The notes under the pieces are model-generated. The model saw nothing but the letters and a program-made list of their open reading frames with translations, searched no databases and had not been told where the DNA came from. A stretch of 60,927 nt of DNA from positions 1 through 60,927 of the forward strand of contig CAIXZF010000028.1 in the NCBI GenBank assembly GCA_903923925.1. The letters are read 5' to 3'. Below are positions 1 to 8,893 of the stretch, in pieces. The stretch is from an uncultured Bacteroidales bacterium (GTDB lineage: Bacteria; Bacteroidota; Bacteroidia; Bacteroidales; CAIXZF01). Position 1 is the first letter of the stretch; the number at the start of each line of letters is the position of its first letter. Both the position numbers and the translations under genes were made by a program.

Positions 1-125
1 AATGGAATTTAGCTTATACCCTGAAGGGGTATTTCCCATTAGCGATGGGCAGCGCCCATCGTGCAGGATGCTAACAAACAGTATATTAGCCCTGTAAGGG
101 CGGCCTACCGAAAAGGAGGACCGCA
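1..125 (+). repeat. Dispersed palindromic repeat, copy A (cut by window edge)
   Basis: Positions 1-125 match 8315-8439 with a single mismatch (position 98). The unit contains three short palindromes in order: TACCCTGAAGGGGTA-like, GATGGGCAGCGCCCATC and CCCTGTAAGGG. No credible reading frame is present. The left limit is unknown because the match begins at base 1. Confidence 0.85.
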
Positions 126-160
126 CTTATTAGGAGAATTCAACAAAAATCGGAGTTTTG

Positions 161-198
161 TAAAAGAAAAAAGAGAATGTCCACAAAGGGACATCCTC
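161..198 (-). terminator. Rho-independent terminator of the giant cargo gene
   Basis: On the minus strand a 10-bp stem (189-198 pairing with 173-182, one G-U pair, 6-nt loop) is followed by a U-rich run (172 down to 161). It lies just downstream of the stop codon at 224-226. The plus strand also has a T-run after the stem, so it could work in both directions. Confidence 0.75.
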
Positions 199-223
199 TT
201 TTTCTGTTAATTGTGAAACATTC

Positions 224-3200
224 TTAGCGTTCAATAATCATTTTTAATGTTTTAGTAAACTCCTGAGTTTCTCCATTAACTTTTAATGTATAGGTGTAAA
301 TGCCCGGCAACAAAGTATTTGCCAATACACTGGCTTTGTGCAAACCTGCATCCTGTGTCGCATTCACTACCTTCAGAACTTTCCTGCCCAGCATATCGCT
401 GATTACCAGGCTAACTGTTCCCTTTTCAGGCAGGTAATACGATATTTCTGTAGCATTAGAGAATGGATTCGGCACATTCTGAGCAAGATAAAACTGATCG
501 CCAGTGGTGCTTAGTTTTGGCATTGTTAAACCAATGCTCCCGTAAGGTTTTGCATCGGCGTCGGTAATCTGGCTTATTGGATCGATTGTCCATGAACCGC
601 AGGTTGGCAGATTCGAATTGTTAACAGAACATTTTAACGTTAGCAAGACATCACCAGCCTTTAGCTGCATTGGCTCCATACTATACCAGCCAATTCTGAG
701 GTTGCTTCCGTTCTGCCTGAAAACAATCGTTCCATTGCCGGTTGAAACCACATCTTTAACCTCCAAACAAGCATCCGGAATATCCAGTGCAAGTGAGATA
801 GAACCTACTTCAACATTGTCCTTAATGCGAATTGGCAGGTTAATTTCTGATTCTCCCAGCAAACTCAATGTACCTTCAGTCTGCAAACTTATGGTTGGTT
901 CAACTTTTGCTGCCGGGATGTAAGATCCGTCAACATCGCCATAACAAAGGGCTTTGAAGTCATCGGTTATGTTACCAGTTCCAGTAACAACAACAGTGTC
1001 TTTCTCAAAAATCCAGTCGCCTACATTGAATGAAGAAATGATATTTACAAAACGTTTAACGTCCAAAAGTGCATCTGCTGAATTGATGTACCCTGAACCA
1101 TCCACATCTGCTGCTGCAAGTTTTAGACCAGTTAGCGGTTGTGCATTTACAAAGTGCTTCAGAATGAGCAAGCCATCGGAGGCATTGACTCCGCCCCAGG
1201 GTTTTGTTGATGTACCATCAGTGCGGTAAGTCCCATTTGCCATGTTCTGGAAAAGGAAATGACCAGCTGAATTTGTGACCATCTGATTCACAATACTGCC
1301 ATTTTGCTTTAAAAGTACAGTGGTATTGTTCATAGGAGTAGAAACAGTATTCATGTAAGTAACTGTTCCATCGAGATTTGAACAATTTCCTACTGTTACA
1401 TTTCCGTTCACAAACACAGATGAAATCGTAACATTGTTGATATCAGTATAGGCACAGGCACCTGCAGTAGCTGTATTCCAGTTTAAGGTACTACTACCGA
1501 TCACCCCTGTAAATTTGTAATCTATTAATGCACCGTTTGTTACAGTGGCAGGCGTCATGCCGAACCAGCCCAGCTGAACCTGTCCGTTGCTGGCATTTAC
1601 CACCAGGAATCCGGTGGCTAAGGCTGAATTGGCATTCTGATAACCAGTGTAGGTAAGCACAGAAGTATTGTACTGCAATGTTAATGAAATAGAGGCTACA
1701 TCATTACAATTTGTAACTGCAATTGGAACAACAACATTGCCAGGACAAGCATTCATGGTAGGAGCGGTTGTTGAAAGCAGTGTGCTTGCGGTTACAGTAA
1801 TAACAACATTATCCGTTCCCGTACAACCGTATGCGTCGCTTACTGTAACCGTATAGGTTGTTGTTGCAGAAGGACTTACAGTGATACTTTGGGCTGTCGC
1901 CCCATTGCTCCAGGCATAGGTAAACGGAGCACTGCCGCCACTTGTACTGACCGAGAGTGTTGCACTGTTACCCAGGGATACACTTTGGTCGGTTCCGGCA
2001 TTGGCTACAGGTGGTTGATGTACGATTACAGGAAGGACAGACAAATTGCCTTCGCCACATGAATTCGAACCTTTTACTGAAATATCACCTGAAACAGCGT
2101 TAGCAGAATATGTTACTGTAATACTGTTCCCGCTTCCATTAATTGTTGCACCTGTCGGAATTGTCCAGATATAACTTGTAGCATTTGCTATTAAAGGCAG
2201 TGTATACGTAACAACTGACTGACCAGCACAAACCTGAGTTGAACCGCTTATAGTCCCGGCTGCCGCAGGAAGAGGATTAACAGTAATCGCTAAGTTCGAA
2301 CTCGTACCATTTCCACAGGTGTTTGTTCCTTTGACTGTAATGTTTCCACCAACCGCAGTATTTCCATAAGTTACAGTTATACTGTTTGTTGAGCTTGTTC
2401 CTGTTGCTCCTGTGGGCAAGGTCCACACATAGCTTGTTGCTCCCGAAATAGCAGGAACGGTATACACTACGCCACTTTGACCCTGGCATACCGAGGCAGT
2501 GCCTGTAATTGTTCCTGCAGCTGAAGGAATACTGTTTACCGTAATGGCTTTGGTAGAAACAGTTCCATCTCCACAATTACTATGACCTTTTACAGTGATA
2601 TTCCCGGAAGTTGCACTCAAGACATAGTCTACTGTAATGCTGTTTGTAGTCGAAGTTGACCCAAAATTCGCTCCTACAGGTAATGTCCAGATATATGAAG
2701 TGGCACCATTAATAGCCGGCACGCTGTAAGTTACATTGCTTTGATTCTTACAAACGCTGGCTAAGCCTGTGATCGTACCTGCAGCTGCAGGTAAACTATT
2801 CACTGTGACAGGAAGGCTGGAAGCGGTTCCATCGCCACAGGCGTTATGCCCTACAACGCTGATGTTTCCGGAAACAGCACCAGTAGGAAAACTTACTGTG
2901 ATGCTGTTTGTGGTACTGCTTCCAGTGGCACCAGTTGGTATAGTCCATACATATGAATTCGCTGCCGAAATAGTTGGTACGGTGTAGGTGATGCCTGTTT
3001 GTCCAATACAAACGGAAGCAGTGCCAGTTATCGTTCCTGCTGCTTCAGGCGTTGCCGCTGCATTTACAATTTTATGCTGGCTGTTTCTGGGGCAGCCGGA
3101 GGAATTGTAAACTTGGCAGAAATAATTTCCTGAAGTACTAACAACCAAGGTATTGGTATTTGCATTATTAATTGGCTGACCATCTTTGTGCCATAAATAA

Positions 3201-6200
3201 GAGAACAAAGGATTGCTAATTGCAGAAAGTGTTACGCTTCCGCCACAGAAACTTAAGGAGCCGGATGCGTTAATAACTGTATCAGCCAAAGGATCAACAG
3301 TCATCAGTATTGCATCGGAGAACAAAGAGCCAGAATTAACATTGTCCGTGATCTCTACTTTGTAATACCCTGTAATCTGTGGATAATGGGTATGGCCTGT
3401 AGCCCCCGGTATTGCATTCCCATTTACAAACCATTGGTAAGAATACCCAGTGCCAACAGTAGCATGCAGTGGGATGCTATCACCCTCACAAAGGCTCGTA
3501 TTTGAAGGTGTTGCGATTTTCGCATCTACGGAACAGAATGGATCTACCCATAGGAAATAGGGTTGGTAAATACTTAGTGCTTCGGTAAAATCTCCGCCAA
3601 GGAAGATTTTATCTCCTGCGGCACAAATAGTTCTAACAGTATTGTTGGTTTCGGGGTGCCACCACTGGGATAAGCCATTCCCATTAACTTTTATCGCAGA
3701 AGAATTGCGTTGAAGATAAATATTGTTGTTGAAAGCGTATTTACCACCCTGGTAAACAGCACTGTCAACTGCTGCAACTGCATAAACATTGTTCAATGAA
3801 GAAAAAGCCGGGTTCATTCCGGTAATTGTACCGGTAGTTGTGGAGAATGACGCAAAATTATTTCTTGTTTGACCGCCAATTGTTGTGAATGCTCCTCCGG
3901 CAAACAAATTCCTGTTCTTATATGCCAAGGCATAAACCGTATTATTGGCATTCGGATCCAGGGAAGTAAGCGCATTGGTTTGAATGTTGTAAGAGGCAAT
4001 TCTGTTTCTGGTAGTACTGCTGATGCTTGTAAATTCTCCTCCTACATACAAGGTATCACCACCCAGGGCAAGGCTTCTGACGATGCCATTAGGGCTTGGA
4101 TTCCAGGTGCTGGAAGTACCATCGCTGAGTTTGATAGCCGAAAGTTTTGGCCTGGCATTACCACCAATAGTTGCAAATTCTCCCCCAACATATAAATATA
4201 AACCTTTCTGTACCATGGAGTTCACATTTCCATCGGCATTCGGGTTCCAACCGGTTGGCACACCTGTTGATTTTGAGAGTTGTACGATATGGTTCCTTGG
4301 AATACCGTTGAATTGGGTAAATTCTCCTCCAAGATAAATGTAGTTATTATCCATGTAACCACAACGAATAATCCCGTTTACAATGGATGGATACCAGGGC
4401 AGTAATTCTCCTGTACTGACACTTATGGCTGCAAAATTTGACCTGTCGCCGGTTTTCAGGCCAGCGAAAGAACCTCCGGCATAAATATCGTTGCCATTAA
4501 CTGCTAATGCTTTAACGAAAGGTGATGCCAGTGATTTTAATCCTGCAATGGGCACATTCCAAGTGGTAACACTGGCTGAAGCAGGATCAATAGCCGCCAG
4601 GCAAGAACGGGCCTGACCGCCAATGTTGGCAAAATTACCACCGGCAATAATGTTTCCACCCGAAAGTGCTAGAACCTTAACAACGCTATCCGGCTGGGGA
4701 TTCCATGCAAGGGCTGTTCCGGTAGTCATATTGGTGGCGGCCAGGTAATTCCGGTTTTGTGCGCCAATATTGGTAAATGCACCGGCTATATACACATTAC
4801 CATTATAAACGAGTACATCGTTTACAGCGGCATTTGGGTTGGGATCCCAAACATCCAACAACCCAGTGCTGAAAGTATAGGAAGCCAGCCTGTTACGTGT
4901 TGAACTGCCAAGTGTTGTAAAATCCCCGGCAACATAGAGTTTTACCCCTGATGAATAAAGTTTTCTCACTTTGTTGTTGGCATTTGGGTTCCAGGTAGTT
5001 GCCATGGCATAAACCGTATCTACAGCACCCAAATAATTGCGGGTTTGTCCTCCAAGTGAAGTAAAATCTCCCCCTGCATATACCCTATCCTGAAAAACGA
5101 TGAGAGAACGTACAGTCCCATTACACATTGGATCCCAGGATGTTGCCATTCCTGTATACCGGTCTAACACTGCTAGATAGCTTCTTGCTACATCACCTAT
5201 ATGGGTAAAACTTCCTCCAACATACAACTTGTTCCCGGAAATCGCCATCGATTCTACTTTTCCGTTGGATGCAGGATGAAAAGTCGTATCCAGACTCATA
5301 TCGCTTTTAATATGCACCAGATATCGGGCACTATCAATACCCACCTTAGTAAAATCCCCGGCAGCATACCAGCCTCCACCGCCATCAGGGATAATCACAT
5401 CCACCGCAGCATTAAACCTGGGCATCTGCTTGTTATGCTTTCCGCTGCTATTGTTAATGAGGGCAGCATTCCCGGTAACCCGTATAACTTTATTGAAGTC
5501 TCCGGCCATTATGAGCGTATCTCCAAGCTTTGTGACGTAATTTATTTTACCGTTTGGGGTGGATATGGAGTCGTTGAAGGAGGAAACAAACACACCAATA
5601 CTTGGGAATAGGCTATTATTTAAAGAATATACTCCAGATGAACATACAATAATTTTATTTAAAGTGTCTCCATTTGACCAAGTTGGTCCACTAGGAATAC
5701 TCCATGGATTGGGTGAAAGGTTTATACAATTTCCGTTAGGTACAGAAGGTAAAATCATATGCAATAAAGGGTTTGGCCCAAATATTGGAGTATTTATAAA
5801 AAAATTTGCACTTACCCTTCTGCAAACGGAACAACCTCCTTCTAATGAATTTAAAACTGTGTTGAGTTGTGTAGATACCATGAAATATTTCGGGCTGATA
5901 ATTTGAAAATTATAGATCTCATTAAATGTCCCTGCCGATGAATAATTACTACTATTAATAAGTATCCACGGACCATTGATGTTATTGGAGTATTTTAGAG
6001 AGAGATTAGCAGAACTCGAACAATTATTATATTGACATTGAAATGAAAGACCACCCGTAATATTAATATGGGAAATTAACATTGAATATTTATTCTCGAA
6101 AATTATATTTGATGATGACGATGGAATATTCGTTCCACATAAAACTTCACAATTTGTGCAGTTCGGACTTGCACAATAACGACCTTGTGTTGCGGAAATA

Positions 6201-6328
6201 CTTAAAGGTTCACTTTGATTAATTATCTGAAACCAATTATAATAAGTTGGAATCCATTCTTGTGCATAAACCGCAACTGATTGAAAAACAATGATGTAAA
6301 AGATTATTATTTGAAAGATATTTTTCAT
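224..6328 (-). CDS. Giant type IX-secreted protein with propeller, Ig/PKD, cohesin and dockerin modules
   Basis: About 2,034 residues if translation starts at ATG 6328, which is followed at once by a signal peptide (MKNIFQIIIFYIIVFQ...). A longer frame to 6373 adds 15 residues with no signal character. Order: N-terminal region (about 25-285); roughly a dozen repeats with the pattern YVGGxFT.IGGxxRN..LA (285-920), like a delta-60 beta-propeller; two Ig-like modules (about 930-1090); four PKD-like repeats (1093-1440), each starting AAGTITG and containing YVWTLPTGA; another PKD/Ig unit; a cohesin-like domain (about 1515-1647); a CarboxypepD_reg/SdrD-like unit plus a dockerin-like pair with DVDGSGYINSADAL (about 1650-1805); a second cohesin-like module; and a type IX sorting domain in the last 90 residues (QNVPNPFSNATEISYYLP, ending KMIIER). 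It is probably surface-anchored or released; no enzyme domain was recognised. Confidence 0.9.
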   Translation of the reverse strand: MKNIFQIIIFYIIVFQSVAVYAQEWIPTYYNWFQIINQSEPLSISATQGRYCASPNCTNCEVLCGTNIPSSSSNIIFENKYSMLISHINITGGLSFQCQYNNCSSSANLSLKYSNNINGPWILINSSNYSSAGTFNEIYNFQIISPKYFMVSTQLNTVLNSLEGGCSVCRRVSANFFINTPIFGPNPLLHMILPSVPNGNCINLSPNPWSIPSGPTWSNGDTLNKIIVCSSGVYSLNNSLFPSIGVFVSSFNDSISTPNGKINYVTKLGDTLIMAGDFNKVIRVTGNAALINNSSGKHNKQMPRFNAAVDVIIPDGGGGWYAAGDFTKVGIDSARYLVHIKSDMSLDTTFHPASNGKVESMAISGNKLYVGGSFTHIGDVARSYLAVLDRYTGMATSWDPMCNGTVRSLIVFQDRVYAGGDFTSLGGQTRNYLGAVDTVYAMATTWNPNANNKVRKLYSSGVKLYVAGDFTTLGSSTRNRLASYTFSTGLLDVWDPNPNAAVNDVLVYNGNVYIAGAFTNIGAQNRNYLAATNMTTGTALAWNPQPDSVVKVLALSGGNIIAGGNFANIGGQARSCLAAIDPASASVTTWNVPIAGLKSLASPFVKALAVNGNDIYAGGSFAGLKTGDRSNFAAISVSTGELLPWYPSIVNGIIRCGYMDNNYIYLGGEFTQFNGIPRNHIVQLSKSTGVPTGWNPNADGNVNSMVQKGLYLYVGGEFATIGGNARPKLSAIKLSDGTSSTWNPSPNGIVRSLALGGDTLYVGGEFTSISSTTRNRIASYNIQTNALTSLDPNANNTVYALAYKNRNLFAGGAFTTIGGQTRNNFASFSTTTGTITGMNPAFSSLNNVYAVAAVDSAVYQGGKYAFNNNIYLQRNSSAIKVNGNGLSQWWHPETNNTVRTICAAGDKIFLGGDFTEALSIYQPYFLWVDPFCSVDAKIATPSNTSLCEGDSIPLHATVGTGYSYQWFVNGNAIPGATGHTHYPQITGYYKVEITDNVNSGSLFSDAILMTVDPLADTVINASGSLSFCGGSVTLSAISNPLFSYLWHKDGQPINNANTNTLVVSTSGNYFCQVYNSSGCPRNSQHKIVNAAATPEAAGTITGTASVCIGQTGITYTVPTISAANSYVWTIPTGATGSSTTNSITVSFPTGAVSGNISVVGHNACGDGTASSLPVTVNSLPAAAGTITGLASVCKNQSNVTYSVPAINGATSYIWTLPVGANFGSTSTTNSITVDYVLSATSGNITVKGHSNCGDGTVSTKAITVNSIPSAAGTITGTASVCQGQSGVVYTVPAISGATSYVWTLPTGATGTSSTNSITVTYGNTAVGGNITVKGTNTCGNGTSSNLAITVNPLPAAAGTISGSTQVCAGQSVVTYTLPLIANATSYIWTIPTGATINGSGNSITVTYSANAVSGDISVKGSNSCGEGNLSVLPVIVHQPPVANAGTDQSVSLGNSATLSVSTSGGSAPFTYAWSNGATAQSITVSPSATTTYTVTVSDAYGCTGTDNVVITVTASTLLSTTAPTMNACPGNVVVPIAVTNCNDVASISLTLQYNTSVLTYTGYQNANSALATGFLVVNASNGQVQLGWFGMTPATVTNGALIDYKFTGVIGSSTLNWNTATAGACAYTDINNVTISSVFVNGNVTVGNCSNLDGTVTYMNTVSTPMNNTTVLLKQNGSIVNQMVTNSAGHFLFQNMANGTYRTDGTSTKPWGGVNASDGLLILKHFVNAQPLTGLKLAAADVDGSGYINSADALLDVKRFVNIISSFNVGDWIFEKDTVVVTGTGNITDDFKALCYGDVDGSYIPAAKVEPTISLQTEGTLSLLGESEINLPIRIKDNVEVGSISLALDIPDACLEVKDVVSTGNGTIVFRQNGSNLRIGWYSMEPMQLKAGDVLLTLKCSVNNSNLPTCGSWTIDPISQITDADAKPYGSIGLTMPKLSTTGDQFYLAQNVPNPFSNATEISYYLPEKGTVSLVISDMLGRKVLKVVNATQDAGLHKASVLANTLLPGIYTYTLKVNGETQEFTKTLKMIIER

Positions 6329-6389
6329 AGTTCTAAGTTTTAATAAAAAATGACAATAAAACTGTTTTACCATAATCAGAAAAAAAAAA

Positions 6390-7271
6390 TTACACGTTTT
6401 TATATAGGCTTTTAAGAAGTTCTTTCATTTCATCATTTTCGGGGAATAGCATTTCATTAGGAATCGGCTTAAAGTCTTGATTCCAGAAGGTTTCACTAAT
6501 TGGAATTTCAAATTTGGCAATCAGTCGTGAAGAAAAATCAAATTTAGCCTGAGCCTTCTGCTTCAGCAATCCATTGTAAGGAAAATGACCAGCTAAGTAT
6601 CCTTCTTGAATGAAAGGTCGCTGAGCAATAGGAGGGCAAATATTAAGAAGTCGAAGATTAACAAGCTCCTCGTTTACATAATATGAAATTGGACCGTGAA
6701 TATATGGCATACCTATTAAATAAATAATTCCGCTATTATTTTTATTCATGTGATAAGCAAAAGAACAAGCTACATGTAAAGAATGTGTCATATCCAATAA
6801 TGGAGTTCCGCAAACTTGATAATGCTGAAGAATTGACCAAAGAATTTCCTGAAAATTTATAGCATTTTTGAAGGTTTTGTAACCTGCATAACCATTTCTG
6901 ATTAGACTAAGTAATGCAATGGTTTTTTGAGAAAGTATGTTGAAATTTTCATCCAAGCTTACACCAATAGATTTTTGGGAGGCAATTGATTTTTTCCAGT
7001 AAATTGAAGGTAAAAGAGTTGACCTTGTGCTATTTTTATTTTTAAACTGATAATCAAAATGTACCCCCCTATAAAATATAGTATAATCTCTGTTGAAATT
7101 TGAGATTACTGCAACAGCTTGAACAAGTTCGTTGAAAGTTCCAATTTTCATTGGTTTGCTTTGTGTAATTAGCAAATTCTTTGAATGATTTGGATTTGCA
7201 ACCGGAGAATTAGGTAATAATGCCCATTTGGCATACTCAAGGTGAGAAAAAGCAGTTTCTATTTTTTTCAT
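6390..7271 (-). CDS. FRG domain-containing protein
   Basis: 293 residues. The FRG signature is visible: YRG at about 67-69, then RSTLLPSIYWKK, and the later hallmark resembling QHYG.PTRLLDWT, here QHYQVCGTPLLDMTHSL at about 149-165. There is no signal peptide or membrane segment, so it should be cytoplasmic. FRG is a named family of unknown biochemical function. The gene lies 61 bp upstream of the giant cargo gene on the same strand and about 70 bp downstream of a structured RNA that ends in a U-tract. The local sequence is AT-rich compared with the operon to the right, which fits an accessory gene. Confidence 0.8.
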   Translation of the reverse strand: MKKIETAFSHLEYAKWALLPNSPVANPNHSKNLLITQSKPMKIGTFNELVQAVAVISNFNRDYTIFYRGVHFDYQFKNKNSTRSTLLPSIYWKKSIASQKSIGVSLDENFNILSQKTIALLSLIRNGYAGYKTFKNAINFQEILWSILQHYQVCGTPLLDMTHSLHVACSFAYHMNKNNSGIIYLIGMPYIHGPISYYVNEELVNLRLLNICPPIAQRPFIQEGYLAGHFPYNGLLKQKAQAKFDFSSRLIAKFEIPISETFWNQDFKPIPNEMLFPENDEMKELLKSLYKNV

Positions 7272-7341
7272 AATATTTTGGATTTATTGATTAATCTAAT
7301 TTTGCATTTATGATTGAATCGAATTTTATATTAAAAATTAT

Positions 7342-7500
7342 AAAAAAAACAGCGTGGCCAATTGCCCACTGCTGTTGAGGCCCGACCAAGAGCCCATACC
7401 ACAAGTTAAGCAACGACCACGCTTTCACGTGGCGTCATGCTTACTATCCTGTGGTAATTGAATATTTGGTCGGTTTCAACAACAGAATTCAGCGAAACGC
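7342..7500 (-). ncRNA. Candidate structured non-coding RNA with intrinsic terminator
   Basis: No ORF covers this stretch. Read on the minus strand it folds into one long interrupted hairpin: P1 7476-7485 with 7369-7378 (10 bp, one G-U); P2 7466-7473 with 7382-7389 (8 bp); internal loop; P3 7450-7456 with 7397-7403 (7 bp); P4 7438-7443 with 7407-7412 (6 bp); P5 7428-7435 with 7413-7421 (8 bp, one bulge), closed by a 6-nt loop. A further GC-rich hairpin (7350-7370) is followed by eight U (7349-7342), a typical terminator. The long rod with one internal loop recalls 6S RNA in outline, but I cannot confirm any Rfam family. A terminating leader of the FRG gene is the alternative. Confidence 0.6.
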
Positions 7501-7592
7501 TATATTTTTATATGAGGAGGTAGTGTTACATAGGCTTTAGTTTTTTTTATTCACTATCTATTTAAAATTCAATAATTTACTTGCAAATTATT

Positions 7593-7994
7593 TTAGTTTC
7601 TTTCGGTTTTTCTTTCATACAAAACTTTTCCTTTCGTTAATATTTCCTGGGCAAAGAGGCTATTGATTTCAACAAATCGTTTATGCATAAACTTCGTATG
7701 AACAATAAGGTCAACCGGGAACTTCATTTTAATTTCTGTAATAGCCTTTGATACTTTAAGGTAGATTTGGCTTTTTTCGCGGAAAGAAGCAGGAATAAAT
7801 TCATCTGAAGTAACTACCAGAATATCAAGGTCGCTATCGGGTGAAGGCTCTCCATAGGCATAAGAACCAAAAAGAATAATCTTTTCGGGTTTGGTCTGTT
7901 TGAGCTTTTCAATCAGCAATGGGATATAGGCACTGCCATTTGTCATGGTTGAATTTGTGGTATTAAGTTGAGTAATCGTACTTTTTGTCCGCAT
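7593..7994 (-). CDS. MNT-type (MntA-like) nucleotidyltransferase domain protein
   Basis: 133 residues. The minimal nucleotidyltransferase motif is clear: ILFGSYAYGEPSPDSDLDIL at about 41-59, with GS and the metal-binding Asp pair (D55, D57). Such proteins usually pair with a HEPN (HepT-like) partner as a toxin-antitoxin module in which MntA modifies the HEPN toxin. No HEPN ORF is present on either side, so this copy is solitary or works with another locus. ATG 7946 (MTNGSAYIP) is a plausible alternative start; the N-terminal Thr/Asn-rich 16 residues are not part of the fold. Confidence 0.8.
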   Translation of the reverse strand: MRTKSTITQLNTTNSTMTNGSAYIPLLIEKLKQTKPEKIILFGSYAYGEPSPDSDLDILVVTSDEFIPASFREKSQIYLKVSKAITEIKMKFPVDLIVHTKFMHKRFVEINSLFAQEILTKGKVLYERKTERN

Positions 7995-8241
7995 TAATTC
8001 AGAAAATTACGAAAATTATTAAACTGCTGCATCATTGCTGCCAATTTGGATGTTTTCTAAATAATTACAAATAATGCAGACTGATAAATTTGAATAGCAA
8101 GGTAAGGCCTTCATTTCAAAAATAATTTACAAGTATACCAATGCTATGAAATTACAAATGAATGCTGGCTTTTGATTAATGAACGTAGTTGAAAGACAAT
8201 TGATTTGCTAGGAAATTGATAGATTTTTGCCTCTATCCTGG
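7995..8241. other. AT-rich intergenic stretch without a recognisable gene
   Basis: No ORF of convincing length or composition and no HEPN-like coding remnant was seen next to the MNT gene. It may contain the promoter of the MNT gene on the minus strand, but I found no clear TAnnTTTG element in a suitable position. Confidence 0.5.
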
Positions 8242-8265
8242 CCCTTTCTCCTCAAGGAGAAAGGG
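8242..8265. repeat. Perfect 24-bp inverted repeat (11-bp arms)
   Basis: CCCTTTCTCCT and AGGAGAAAGGG flank a 2-nt centre. There is no T-run on either side, so it is unlikely to be an intrinsic terminator. The form resembles short palindromes scattered in intergenic DNA; copy number cannot be judged from one window. Confidence 0.7.
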
Positions 8266-8314
8266 AGCGCTGCTGGCCAGAATTCTGGGATCAATGTTAC
8301 TTTGTAATATAGTC

Positions 8315-8589
8315 AATGGAATTTAGCTTATACCCTGAAGGGGTATTTCCCATTAGCGATGGGCAGCGCCCATCGTGCAGGATGCTAACAAACAGTATAT
8401 TAGCCCTGTAATGGCGGCCTACCGAAAAGGAGGACCGCATTACCAAGGAATTTGTCCTCGGGATGGCCTGATAATCATGGGTTACAGCAGCAGTTGTTTC
8501 GTGCCGACCCTTACAGGGTCACATCTAACCCTGCGCCATTTGTCCGATGGGCGATGCCCATCGCTATTGGAAAATACCCTTTCAGGGTA
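8315..8589. repeat. Head-to-head pair of dispersed palindromic repeats (copies B and C)
   Basis: Copy B (8315-8439, plus orientation) is 124/125 identical to positions 1-125. Copy C lies in the opposite orientation: 8545-8589 reverse-complemented matches 8331-8375 at 41 of 45 positions, and the CCCTGTAAGGG palindrome also recurs inverted near 8507-8519. Together they form a composite with imperfect 45-bp inverted arms around a 169-bp core. Short ORFs here have no protein-like features. No transposase is present. Confidence 0.85.
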
Positions 8590-8656
8590 AAACTCAGATT
8601 TGAACAGAAATTGAAGCACTTAGACATTTGGATCGCAATTTATCTAAATATATGGT

Positions 8657-8842
8657 TTATCTGAAATCCGTAAATTGATCCTTTAAAACAAGAATATAGC
8701 CTTCAATGGCTTCCTGGGCCATTGCAATTGCTTGATCAATATTTTCTCCATACGTTATACAGCCTGGTAAACTGGGAACATTAGCAGTGTAACCTCCTTC
8801 AGGTTCAGGATTGAGTATAATTCGGTATGTTAATTGTTTCAT
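8657..8842 (-). CDS. Orphan HicB-like antitoxin domain protein
   Basis: 61 residues from ATG 8842 (MKQLTYRIILNPEPEGGY...). The HicB fold signature is visible: EGGYTANVPSLPGCITYGEN followed by IDQAIAMAQEAIEGYI. There is no C-terminal DNA-binding domain and no HicA toxin ORF on either side, since the mannosidase gene ends 51 bp upstream and a repeat cluster lies downstream. It may be a remnant of a HicAB module or a solitary HicB-like protein. A longer frame to 8881 adds 13 residues that look like upstream DNA. Confidence 0.75.
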   Translation of the reverse strand: MKQLTYRIILNPEPEGGYTANVPSLPGCITYGENIDQAIAMAQEAIEGYILVLKDQFTDFR

Positions 8843-8893
8843 TGCTGCTAAAGAAAATTTTGGTTTTAAAAATAATTGCAAGTTGTAAAAATA

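Noticed and set aside
7995-8241. Degraded HEPN (HepT) partner for the MNT gene
   Set aside because: No RxxxxH-like helix pair is encoded in any frame here or in the RNA region.
8242-8265. Perfect palindrome as a terminator
   Set aside because: No T-run on either side and no gene ending next to it.
8375-8664. Two overlapping plus-strand ORFs of about 70 codons
   Set aside because: They lie in the head-to-head palindromic repeat and have no protein-like composition or start context.
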